Source of the DNA: Orbilia blumenaviensis
Taxonomy: Eukaryota > Ascomycota > Orbiliomycetes > Orbiliales > Orbiliaceae
Reading direction: 5' to 3'
Length of the DNA stretch: 64,000 nucleotides
NCBI GenBank assembly: GCA_036872755.1
Contig: JAVHNS010000013.1
Coordinates: forward strand, 930,001 to 994,000
Part shown: positions 26,332 to 37,254 of the stretch, piece after piece
How the letters are laid out: the number at the start of each line of letters is the position of its first letter
Numbering within the stretch: position 1 is the first letter of the stretch
Position numbers and translations under genes: made by a program
Notes under the pieces: generated by a model
What the model saw: only the letters and a program-made list of their open reading frames with translations
The model's database searches: none
What the model was told of the DNA's origin: nothing

Positions 26332-28735
26332 GCCCCACAAAGGCCAAACCCCCTACTTCCCGTATGTTCTAGATAAAGAAGAACCGGGAAATAAACGACA
26401 ATTAGTATCTCCACCGTCGTGCCGGAGCGATCCTAGTTGTCCAGGGTAGTTCACGAGTTCGAGGTCCACATGTGGGTCAACCCACGCAGTGCACAGACGA
26501 TTCCGGCCAAAAATACCTCCAACCAATTGTCCAACCCAAAAGTCGTATCACATTTTATTAGAAGTAAAAATTGTAGGAATGCTAATAAGTAAATAAAGGT
26601 AAAGGAATAAAAAGTAAATAGTTCAGACGTGGCCAAGCCCACTAAGAAAAGAAACACAAACATCCACGTCGATTCGTCTTCAAATTTATCCATACCACCA
26701 ATCAAACGGCAACTTAACTAGCTCATGAAAATCGGTGTTAAAGGCTAGGGTAGCTCCGAAAGTATAAACTTTATGCGATCAATCGTTGAACTGCACGGTG
26801 GTAAGAGTAATGCAAGGATATTCAGAAGGGCAAAAGAAACCAGAGAGAAAAAAAAAGAAAAAGTAAGTAGGTTTCGATATGAATCGTACCAACTGAGGGG
26901 TAAATTCAGATGTCAATACCGAGCTGGCGAGTACCCGCCATGAAACCAGCACCGATATATAGTCACCAAATATCGAGCCGGCGTACAGCCGAAGACGCGA
27001 AGGCCCAATTAGTCAAGCATTCTTCATGTTGAAGGAAAGTTCCGTAAACCTGTCCATTCATTCTGGAAAACATTGTCATATCAGCCTGGAGCTTTAAACA
27101 TGGCATGCCTCGGCGCGGGTAAAAGGGTTAACACCCAATCGAAAGGCTTCATGACACACGTAGGTGTGCAAACTTCTGAAAGACGCCTTTGAAGGCCTGA
27201 ACACAGACCGAAAACCAGTCGAAATAATTAAGCTTTACGACGGCTCGCAAAGACATCTAGTCAGCTGAGGTTGTGACCTCAAGCCAACTGCAGAAAAGCC
27301 CATTATTATATTACTTTAATCACGATGTTGCCCTGATTGAATTGTAATCTTATAAGGAGAAGCTAGAAGCCACTAGTAAAAATGGGGTTTATTTCCTTGT
27401 AAGCGCCCTGCACCCACCAGAACTTTTAGGACTTTCCATGAACTTATCATTTACAGAATTTCACACCTGTTCAGGTTCACAATGTCCAGCCCGTGCAGGG
27501 AGCAAAATACAACGTCACAACACAAACCTCTCTAGCTTGGAACTTTACATTGACTATAATTCAATGAAACCGCAACCCAACGAGATGGGCTGCCCAATTA
27601 CCTTATAGTTACTTAGGCCTAAAAAATACAATTAGATATTATCCGGCCTGCATCTGAGGCCACCGAGACTTAGGCGTCCCAGGTACCTAGTAATATTAAT
27701 AGACTCCATCCATAAGGTGTGCATGCACCTTTCATCCCCATCCTGAGTGTATACCTGCCCAAAAAAACTGATCATTTGTCATTGATATTCCGGCTCACCA
27801 CTAACAATAATACGTTAGCTTTTAAGTAGGACCTGATGTAGAAACCTCTTCACCCCTAGATTTCTGAAAACGGCCTGAAACTTAGGCTTGCGGCGCAACA
27901 CTAGTTTCATTAGAACAGTAAACAAGTGACATTAAGATAAGGAGTGTTCGAACCTGGAATGTGTCTCTCTTTAAGTACTTATCCTCAGTTTGTCCGCCAT
28001 TCTTGTTGTCGCAGTGGATATCAAACGTTGAGGCTTTCTGAGTACACTATATATACCTAAGCAAGTCGACATCAGCTCCGAGTTATTACTGAAATACTTC
28101 AGAAAGTCAACGTCTGGCCTCCCCTACCATATTAGAGACAAGGGATAAATAAATATTGAAACATGCTGTCTTAGGGCAGCCCATGAAAATTATATCCATG
28201 GATAGCCGGGAGCCCAGATATCTAGGTAAAGACTTAGTTCCGTAAAGGTGTTGCGAACCGCCCAGAAACTCCTGGGGGCTAGACGCACACGAAGTCAAAG
28301 CTTTAGCTTAATCCTAATAGTATATCCGCCCTAGGATAGAATCAAAACTGGAAATTTAATACACTATAAGATACAGAGGTACAAGAATTATATGTCTGCC
28401 GCAACAATAGAGACCTGGAAGAGCATTCCGATCAAATAATCTGAAATTATCTCGCCGTAATAGCGTAATAATATTTTGTTTTCGACTATAACGACTTAAA
28501 TAACGTTCTAATCTAGATTAAATAGATTAAGCTATAATACTGCACTAATATTGTATCTATCCCGGGGGGGCTTCCTGGGCAGCCAGGTTATAATATGCAC
28601 AACTATTAATCGGGCTAATATCTATAAAGGTATAAATATGCCATTAAATGGCCCCTTGGATCTGATTATAGGTATAAAGCTTTGCCCCACGGCCCCAGTT
28701 CAACCTCTATTCCACCGATCAAATGGAGGTTTAGA

Positions 28736-29050
28736 TTAATTCTCCATGCAGTTCTCATTGAATTCGGCCCAGTTACCAGACTGCTTAGCCCCTATAGTTT
28801 AGCCAATAAATGTTAATATTGTTCTGTAGTGCGATTCCGTCAACAGGAAGGTAAAACGCGAAGAAATCGACTCACATTTGCACAAAACTTTGCATTCTCC
28901 CTTAGTGGCGTTGTCGAGGCTTGTTGGGCTTGGGACAACTTTGTCGCAGTCAACATCTGCTCTTTTAACAGATGTAGAGGGCATATTGATAGCCGCAGCT
29001 TGGGCGGTGGCGAGGAGCGCGACAGATGCGAGGATGAAGGATAGTTGCAT
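28736..29050 (-). CDS. Small secreted protein with four cysteines and a Kex2-type site
   Basis: Two exons on the minus strand, 29050-28876 and 28791-28736, give 76 codons. The intron has a GTGAGT donor and a TATAG acceptor. Residues 1-20 (MQLSFILASVALLATAQAAA) are a typical signal peptide. A dibasic KR at 29-30 is a likely Kex2 cleavage site, leaving a mature part of about 46 residues that begins ADVDC. Cysteines are at 35, 53, 57 and 73, so CX3C is central; N47-A-T is an N-glycosylation sequon. The second exon was chosen because it keeps the frame, adds the fourth Cys and ends in NCMEN before a stop; reading through the intron gives a longer tail with one Cys fewer. Alone in the gene desert, it looks like a candidate effector or secreted signal. 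I do not recognise a family. Confidence 0.6.
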
Positions 29051-29227
29051 TTTAACTGTATATATGCGATGCTTTTATATAACAGAATAGTCTTGCGTTG
29101 GCGAGGGACTCGAGGGTTTGTAAATGTGGAGAGGAGTAGCGAGTGAAGTTATAGAGAGAGCGACTGTTGGGATTTTGTACAATGATGCCGATAAAGAAGA
29201 ATATATTATTTGCCGACGAAATATAGT

Positions 29228-29236
29228 CTTTATATA
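29228..29236 (-). promoter_or_regulatory. TATA box candidate for the small secreted protein gene
   Basis: The minus strand reads TATATAAAG about 178 bases before the ATG at 29050. A second TATATAAAAG (29072-29081) lies only about 22 bases before the ATG, so the transcription start is ambiguous. Clear TATA boxes are commoner in fungal genes with inducible expression than in housekeeping genes. Confidence 0.4.
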
Positions 29237-32046
29237 GCTTTCATATAGTCCCGGCCCTAGGCTTTGGTGCACACAAGTTTAAGCTTTAGCTGAGAGATAT
29301 CTCATAGCAAGGCCAAGGAGCTCGAGTATAGTCATGCAAAATTGTATTGCAATATTGTTGCATTTTGATAAACCTTCCGGATCTAGTAGGCGCCGATTCT
29401 GGTTACGGTCAACCCTAGCCAAGAACAAGAAGGTCCCACCTTTTGGGACATCTAAAGTCAACTTGAGCTCCTGTTTCACACACGATGGATTTTCCGGGCA
29501 GTATTGCGTCCGTGGTTACCATCTCTAACGTTTAAGTTTCCCTTCTAAGAGCCCATAACATATCCGCAGCGAAACCTGAGTCGTATCCCAAATACGGCAT
29601 TAATTTCAACCTCCGCAATTCTTCCCTACCGAAGCGAACTCCGCTAAAATTCGGAATGTGCCGAAATGGTGCCCCGCAAGTGCAACCTTGCCAATTACCC
29701 AGGCAGTTGCCAATTTACTTGCCGGTTACCGACAACATGCAACCAAGATACCTGCCTTTCGGTAGCACATCCTGCCACGAAACGTCGAAAAGCTGAATTG
29801 TTACAGGCTCCGCGCATACTGGAGAGACTCTGCGACAAATAGGTAAGAGGGTCATCCGTGACAAGTGGGTTTTCATTCTTCTTCCTTTTTGTTCCCGTCG
29901 TCCCTCTTATTATTTTACCACGATCGAATTAATATCCATTTGTCTTGAAACGCTTTTTTCCTTTAAATTTATATGCTTACCGTAACTCCGAGCTCAGTTG
30001 GCGCCAGGGTCTTAGAAATGGCTGCCTCTTTGGGCCTGTTTTGGAAGCATTTACTATGTTTGTGTTAAATTGTAGAAGACTAACCGTACCGGTACCAAAT
30101 TCTACATTGGTTCCTGGGCTGTCCGGATTTGACGCTAACAAGCTTCCTCGAAAATTCTCGAACCAAGGTGGATTCGCTCGTCCGAGTTATTAAGTATCAG
30201 CCACAACCTCTAAAGCTGTTTAGATATATTACTAATAACATATATATGGAATCATTCTTTTTTTTTTTACCAAGGAGTATCCCGAAGGGATATCGCGAAC
30301 ATCACTAAGCTATCCAACCAGTTAAAGTTGCATCCAGCCCTGTTCATTTTTACGGATTCTATATAGCGTATATAGGGTCTCGTAAGATGGAAAGAGGTTG
30401 CCTGAAGATGTTACAAAGACGCAATCTGATTGTCGAGCTCTCCAAAACAAGCATTTATCCTCATATTTCGTGGAGCAGAGTGTGTATCCAGATCCATAGA
30501 CACTTATCCATACTAACGACCTAAATGCATGGTCTCGCCATTGGCTAGTCAATACATGTTTCTTTCTATGGTGCAAAAAGAAGCAAAATTATTGTTACAT
30601 TACTATGCATACGTTAAAATAACTTGGTTATTGTTAACTGCGGCTCTCCACATCCCTGGCAAATGCAGGAACGTATAATCAGGGATCAGGTTTTGTTTGT
30701 ATCCAGCTCTGAGGCTGGGATACACCTTGAACGGGATCCAAGCGGAGACCTTTTTTTTAATGGATATAATCCAGGTGAGGCAGGTACACGTTTCTAGTAA
30801 CAGTGCTGTAGTTACCAGACTCCCTTGCAAAATCTCAACAAGGATCCAGGGATTGGGTGACTTCTTGGTATGTATTTGAGGTGGCAACATTGGGTCCTGC
30901 AACGTCAAAGGTAGCCTCGAATTCAGGCGGACATGAATTACGGCAGAGGCAATTTCGCAAATGCTAAATGCAGAGTCAATATACGTGTAGGTTGGTTACG
31001 TAAATGCGAAATATCATTAGGGTAGAAACGTACTCCTTAACTTCACCTCACAAAGGACTTAGCCACCCACCCGGTTCCGTAGTAAATGACAATTTGGGAG
31101 TAGTTTCGTAGTACCCCGGTAACAAAGTGACACTTAGGACCTTACATAGCTCACTTGCAATTTATTGACCGGAGGAACTCAATGGTTATGCAGGCAGCCA
31201 GAATATATACAACAGCTGTTTTGCGTTGGCGCTGTCCCCGTAAGTGTAAGTGTAAGGCTAGTGCTAGGCCACACTCAACAATCCGCCTGAAATTTAACAT
31301 CAACAATTATATTATAGGGGAAGTACCTGGGTATGCTGATATCGTGTTAGAAGTGCGTCTAAATTTAGATGTATTCGTCTTTATACTAGATGTGTTTACG
31401 CTCAGACAGTCTTGCATATGGATATAATCCGGTTGGTATCATCACCATGCAATACCAAGTTCCGCCGCACAGTTATCCGATTTACAATTTTATTGATGGC
31501 CTTGCCCAAAGGCAACTAAACACTGCTTTGTTGCGCTTTGCATAGTCTATTATATAAGTATCTATGTGCGATACATACTGCTAGCGCAACGTATAATAGT
31601 ACCACAGTTCAGGAGTCTACTTTCACGTGAACAAAACTCTTGAGCCTTAAAGCACGGCGGATTCGAATATTTTAAAATTGGCGGGGAAGGTTTGGGTAAA
31701 AGCCAAAGGGTTTGATTAAAAAGAATAATGCCTCTCGATTTAGCTATTGGCATGAGCCCTACTACACTGAACCAGGAAAGGCTTTATTCCAAAGGTCTAA
31801 GCTAAGCCCAGAGATCACATGAGATTGTAGAAACTACCGTAGAAGAAAGAAAGCCAAGAAAGAAAGAGGGACAAAGAATTTCAAAAAAGAGAGAAACCAT
31901 CTGCAATCCGATCCGTCTTAACGGCTAACTGGAAGGGAATTCGAATTTTATATGTGACAGGAGATTCGAGTGTGGTGCTTGAACAAAGCCGTGCTCAGTA
32001 GGATCCCCCGGGACTTCAAGTAAATTGCAGATGTTTGATGTCGGTA

Positions 32047-32065
32047 TGTCTCGTAAACCAGACTA
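32047..32065 (+). repeat. Dispersed TGGTCTCGTAAAC repeat, copy 3
   Basis: The copy reads tgtctcgtaaaccagacta, keeping the GTCTCGTAAACCAG core but lacking the second G of TGGT. The 3' GCCTC extension seen in other copies is replaced by ACTACC. Confidence 0.6.
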
Positions 32066-32712
32066 CCCCGTCGATATTAATTGTCAAGATTTCGACCAAT
32101 TTTCGAAGTTCCAAAAGATTCTGGAACACCTGGAGGTTCTCTGGTGAAATAATCAGTGACTACTTCCTAATATACGCGTATACATTCTTGAACTCCAGCA
32201 TCGCATGAACTAAGACTTACCGTTCGCTAGGCCGGCGGATCTACCATTGACAACTACACAGAAGGCGCGACTTCACACCCGCAAGGTGCCTTCCCATTTA
32301 ATACCAATTCCTTAATTATTTTAGCGGCCGGTTTGTAGTCATCGCCACTGCAGTCCGAGCCCCGAGAGGCGGCTCTTGAGGTGGTCTCGGATTGACTAGT
32401 GAGTTTTTTGTCCAGCTTGAAGTCGGCGGACCCATTCGTTATAGGAATAATCGTTTGCTACAAACTTTGTCAGCATAGTAATATAGAAAAGCACAGCCCG
32501 GGTATACTGCACTAAGATACTCACATTACCAGACATAGTGACAACTTTGATCCAGGACTGGAATATAGCAAGGGTCTGTATTAGTATTGTTGGAGGGTGT
32601 TTCTGATGACACTTTGTTTTCTTGTTTTCTAGTTCATACGAACTCAAGAAGTATGATGAATTAGGGAATACTGCGAGCATGTACCAATTTATAGAAGGTT
32701 CTCACAGTAGTC

Positions 32713-32736
32713 TTGTCTCGTAAAGCAGCCTCAAAG
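32713..32736 (+). repeat. Dispersed TGGTCTCGTAAAC repeat, copy 4
   Basis: The copy reads ttgtctcgtaaagcagcctc and continues aaag. It keeps the GTCTCGTAAA core and the CAGCCTCAA extension shared with the copies at 11551 and 54580, with two substitutions. Confidence 0.65.
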
Positions 32737-34159
32737 TAGTCCTACTTACAGCTACTTTCTGGGGCTATGTGCCTAAGTGAGCAAATTTGCATTAAGCATT
32801 CCAACTTACTGGCACTTTGCATTGCCTCGCCTCGTCCCCGGAGAAGTGAAGCCTTGAGGATGTGATCCTTGAGTAAGAATGCATATCGTCATGCAAGTAC
32901 TCAGCTCTCGGCTCTCATATTACAGACAAGTTAAATCTAGTTTAACAATGAGTAAGCGCGTAAAACAAGCCTATAAGGTCGAGACTCTGCCAGGGAATGG
33001 CTCTGGGAACTACTCCTATTGATACAAAATGGAAGTTCGCAAGGGTCTCGCATAGCCCCTCCGATCCTAAAATCAAGTTTGGGATCTATGCATTGTGATA
33101 GCAGAACGGTTGTGTGATAAAAGTTGCATAATCCTGCGCTGATAGCAGATATCTGAATTACAGGTATACTGTGTCTTGGGAAACGAGGGGAACCCTTTTC
33201 TTTTCTCCGTTGAGGCCATTAAGGCGTTGGACCATTGTGGATTTCCTGCATATAGATAAAGGGGAGCTACTGACACTTGATTTGGAGAAAGGCCACTGCT
33301 TCTTCCTTAACTTTGCCTAGTGCTATAGTTTTTATTCCTTTCATAAATGACCGTCTAAATTGCTTTCATCTGACACTGAAGTTTAGTATAGGTACGGTAC
33401 ATGTATACACCCACAAGCAAGGCTGAGAGATAAGAGTAGAGAGAGAACGGATAACATGAGACAGGAGAAATGTGATAGATGCACTGTTTATTGCATGAGG
33501 CAAATCGGTTCCAGGTGAGAGTATCTTCCAATGCTTGTGAGCACCCCGTGGGATAGCCGGGGCGATGCAAACACGGGGGCGAGGTTATTACGTGCAAAGG
33601 ATCCAGTGCTACTAACAGACTAAGCCGGATCTAGGGCAAAATACGATACACCGGACCCTGGCTGATTCGCTTTCATGAAATTTCGCCGGAGGGCTCTGCC
33701 TTGCTATCCGGAAGTTGCCACTAGAGTAGAAGGATCCAGGTTCAAAAAGAGGGGGGAAAGAAGAAGGGAAAGAAAGGGGGAGATGAAAACAAAGAAGGGA
33801 AATGGGGAAGGGAAGCCATGCAAATACACTCATTAGAGCCTCAGAATCAGCATGCCGTGGCGGTTGGCGTGAATAGGGTCATCCAGAATTCTAGAAAAGA
33901 ACGTTAATCGTCTCAAGGATTCAATTTCCAGCATCGATACGTACCTAGGTATCTTCGACGCACTAGTTCGGTGTGTATAGACTAGCCTTGCAACTCGTAA
34001 GCCCCCAGGAAATAGCGGTTCTCCATCAGCTTTCCGAGATTCTATGTCACCACTAAGTTCTTTGGGCAGCATGACACACATGTCACGGCGTGGTTTTGGA
34101 TGCCGTGTTGACCGATTGAGATCATCTCAACAAAACCAGCACAGTACCCGCCAATCTTG

Positions 34160-34345
34160 CTAGGGTCCCTCCTTATGGTTTTTTTTGAATATCTGCCAGC
34201 TCAGTCGTTGGGCTCCAGGGTCAAAGAACCCGCTCTTGCGCCAGCCGAATCCGCGGAGGTGTTTAATGTCAATGGTGATGATGCTCCAAGCTTCGATCCC
34301 TGCTCCAGTAATTACCGTGCTTTGCCCGTTGAAATTGATTTCCAA
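34160..34345 (-). pseudogene. Possible relic of a short-chain dehydrogenase N-terminus (weak)
   Basis: On the minus strand an open frame begins MEINFNGQSTVITGAG. The spacing FxGQxxVITGAG is that of the start of the Rossmann fold in short-chain dehydrogenases such as peroxisomal Fox2-type proteins (FDGQVVVVTGAG...). After the motif, the expected G-rich helix and NNAG motif are not found in any frame I could follow, and stops appear within 65 codons. It may be a decayed fragment or coincidence. Confidence 0.2.
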
Positions 34346-34792
34346 GAGGCCAGATCTCTCCTCATCTTGTACAAATCCACAAACTGGTAAAAACGGTACG
34401 GGCGTTGCAGACCTATATTCGATGTCGGTGTCGTATTAATCTTGCACCGACCGATTGTTCACTAGGGCTCCGGCACTAGCTTGACTGTGCTAGAGATAAA
34501 TTCTCATTTGCGCAATATCTGCCCCAATGCAAGGTCATGGGGTAGATTGATGCCCATAAGATCCTAGGACCCGAGGGCCCAGAAACCCCAACATTTGTGC
34601 AAGACCTTTATTTAGGTCGATATAATCCCAAGTCGCGCGAAGTCAAACTCCTGGAATTGCCATCGACGCCGCATATACGTATATATACGCTATCTATTCG
34701 CTTGGGCAGGTTTCCGATTGTATTCTTTGCCTGTGAATCGAGCTCGCGGGTCTGTGAAGTCACGCAATAACGCGCGGTGCGGAAGTCGTCAT

Positions 34793-34804
34793 CGCGATAT
34801 CGCG
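34793..34804. repeat. Perfect 12-bp CpG-rich palindrome CGCGATATCGCG
   Basis: The palindrome sits in a CpG-richer patch. An outer pair, ataacgcg (about 34767) and cgcgttat (34801-34808), is also inverted around it. No gene is close. Confidence 0.5.
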
Positions 34805-35090
34805 TTATGCCTGGTACCATGCATATGGTTCGCGTTTATGGGTCCAACAATGCTAACCGTATTATCCACAACTAAGCTTTGGGTACGATTCAATCGTAGC
34901 AGATTGACAGTGATCGCGATCGAATACAAATGCCTACCGACTGGTTAGCCGCATAGCCTCGGAGAGCAATTGCGCGCAAAATTGGCATATTGCCAACCTG
35001 CAACACATGAACACATGGACATATACAGTGCAGGCAGATGCATGTGACCAATGTATGATGCCACTTACTAGTTTAGTTCCTCCGATTATT

Positions 35091-35102
35091 GATCTATAGA
35101 TC
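35091..35102. repeat. Perfect 12-bp palindrome GATCTATAGATC with CCTCC/GGAGG flanks
   Basis: GATCTATAGATC is self-complementary. It is bracketed by cctccg before and aggagg after, so an imperfect longer inverted repeat can be drawn. There is no neighbouring gene. Confidence 0.45.
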
Positions 35103-37134
35103 TAGGAGGCTTAGACTATATGAATTATATCGCGATGTTCGTGAGATTAGGGTGCAGCGACCATTATATACCGTAATCCTGTGTACGTTAACAGATATGC
35201 TAAGGCAATAGGTTGACGAGCAGCGCTTGCTCCCTCAAAGTTTTCCGGCTTTGTGCGCTTGCATAAGCTAGATGGGGTTTAAAATTCAGTGGGGCCACAT
35301 TCTATACGTCGGCGTGTCAGGCGGGGTTTCTAGCAAATGATCGATGATATCACCACGACCCGTTTATGAGAAAACGTTAAACCCCTCCAGTTTGTACCTA
35401 GGTATATATAATATTTAATCGTTAATAGTTAATAGTTAGTTAACGTTATTAATATTGGACGAGAATCTTGATATGAAGGCTCATCTCTGGGCTAATAAAG
35501 TGCATATACGTAATGTATGCACTGACCTGTAATAGAAAACCCTAATTTGAAATTGCAGGCCGATCATCCCAATACAACGTAGCCAACTTTGTTTTAGCTT
35601 ACCTTTTCAATTTACCTTTAGGCGCGGTCAGCGCTATGAAATGTTAGACTGACGTTGAAATAAACTCATATAGGGCTGCAGTAGCTCCTCGTATGCTCGG
35701 GGGGCTATGACCAGACGGCCATGGGCCCGGGCCAGCAGATTTTACCGGTCCCGCCGGGGTTCGACGTTCCAGCACTTTAATGTAAATCCAACAGACTTGC
35801 AGGCCGGCTGGCAAATATCATTAGAAACTATGCATCAGCATATACTTGCCACGAGCGGGCCGCAGCTGGATGGGATGCCATGTATCTCAGCAATCCCTAG
35901 GCGAGGAGCGCGTAAACTGCGCAAATATAGTATAGACCGCGGTTTGACGATTTCGTGACGACTTGAGGCCGTGACACCCTTGAAATTGCGAGCTTTGGTA
36001 GAAAAGGCTCAGAAAATCATACAATGCAATCCCGAGAAGTAAGCGAGCCCAGCCGGGATCAATTTTGGACACCCTAACAAGGCTTAATAATTGATACTGG
36101 GTCGATAAATTGAAGTATTCGCCAGCTCGTGGTTTTAAGTTACCCGGTATCAAAATGTAATATACTTTGTAAGCGAGTTAGACTAGCTCATGATCATGGG
36201 TAGAGTACTATGCAAGGATGGAGACATAGAAGTGGATATCATGGATGCATGCATGATCGCTGACGCTGCCCGGGGCGAATCCCGTTTGTCTCGTTTGGCA
36301 CAAATCTAGACCACAGCTCAAAGCGCGATTCTCGGGTGAACTTGCAGGCTCATCTCACAGGCCAGCTGCGCCAGGCAATTGCATCGATTGTGATAGAAAA
36401 ACAGAATATCACACCAGAAAGGGGCTTCCAAGCTGTATATTTAGTAGCACCCCAAGTCGTAAGACATGGTTTTCAGCAGGAAAATCTTGTGGAAGTCAGC
36501 AAAGAATTTAAGGAGCATCTGATTGATGTAGCTAGTCATCCAATCAGTTTGCATTGCAAGCCTAGTTGGGTTTCCCTGGTGTTAGCCATTCCCCCGGCCA
36601 ATACGCCCTGGCCTAGGCATATCGATTTTTAGATAGATAGCACCGCTTGGTCATATACGTTATTGGGGTAGTTAACGATATTTTACCAGGGAACTCATAC
36701 AAATGCGGAGCCACATGCTATAGGGATCGAGCTCGAAACGAACAATATTGGTCGGAGAGACTGGCTAGTACTTGAGTAGAGTTCCACTAGACGGTGCAGC
36801 GCCCCCTTTCTCCGACCCGTACCAGTTTTTGCCCCGGGCTTGTTCAATCATGTGCCACGTACACACAGCAAACAAAATGGAGGCAAAAACGCTATGCAGC
36901 GAATAAAGGGGCCCGGGGGTGCATAACTTAGGCATAATACCTATGGATACCTTGCCAACGAAGCGTTGTATACTACGAGACTACCTATGGATGTAGGCAG
37001 ACACCCCTCCATCGCGACTTCAACTCTTCGGCCAGACTGGCTACAGCGAGATCCTAAGGCTGAAGCGCATATGCACATATATAGAAACAAAGCATAGGCG
37101 TATTGTTACCGTATATAGCGCGGTGTCTCCCAAT

Positions 37135-37203
37135 ATTAGTATCACCAGTGGATTGAATCTATCTAGCAGGAGGAGAGGCTGTGGTTCGATTCCAGGCACT
37201 AAT
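37135..37203 (+). repeat. tRNA-like sequence (SINE head or tRNA relic)
   Basis: A consensus B box, GGTTCGATTCC (37183-37193), lies 42 bases after an A-box-like TATCACCAGTGG (37140-37151). ATTAGTA (37135-37141) and CACTAAT (37197-37203) could pair as a 7-bp acceptor stem with one mismatch, giving a 69-nt tRNA-like unit. The T stem has a G-G mismatch and the D arm is poor, so I do not call a working tRNA. A copy of the dispersed motif (37236-37254) follows 33 bases later, which suggests a tRNA-derived SINE. Confidence 0.35.
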
Positions 37204-37235
37204 ACTGTATAGACATATAGACATAAGATTGCAAA

Positions 37236-37254
37236 TTGGTCTTGTAAACCAACC
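37236..37254 (+). repeat. Dispersed TGGTCTCGTAAAC repeat, copy 5
   Basis: The copy reads ttggtcttgtaaaccaacc. It lies directly downstream of the tRNA-like sequence at 37135-37203, after a tgtatagacatatagacata linker that resembles the linker before the copy at 26311. Confidence 0.65.

Larger units (their letters stand above)
6706..28735. other. Gene desert: 22 kb without recognisable genes
   Basis: After the RTF1 3' flank (an AATAAA-type site near 7037) there is no open frame with recognisable domain, codon pattern or splice structure, apart from one weak exon candidate at 17596-17752. Many short open frames exist but none exceeds about 130 codons and several start only with GTG or TTG. I recognise no reverse transcriptase, integrase or transposase. 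Structured items are an 18-bp palindrome (8402-8419), a copy of the dispersed TGGTCTCGTAAAC repeat (11551-11578), a 30-nt A tract (18870-18899), two repeat copies at 24.9 and 26.2 kb and a 13-bp hairpin (25831-25872). The most likely content is old, decayed repeats. Confidence 0.6.

Noticed and set aside
36336..36632. 98-codon frame in the desert
   Set aside because: No recognised motif, no splice partners; length is within what random DNA gives in a 34-kb stretch.
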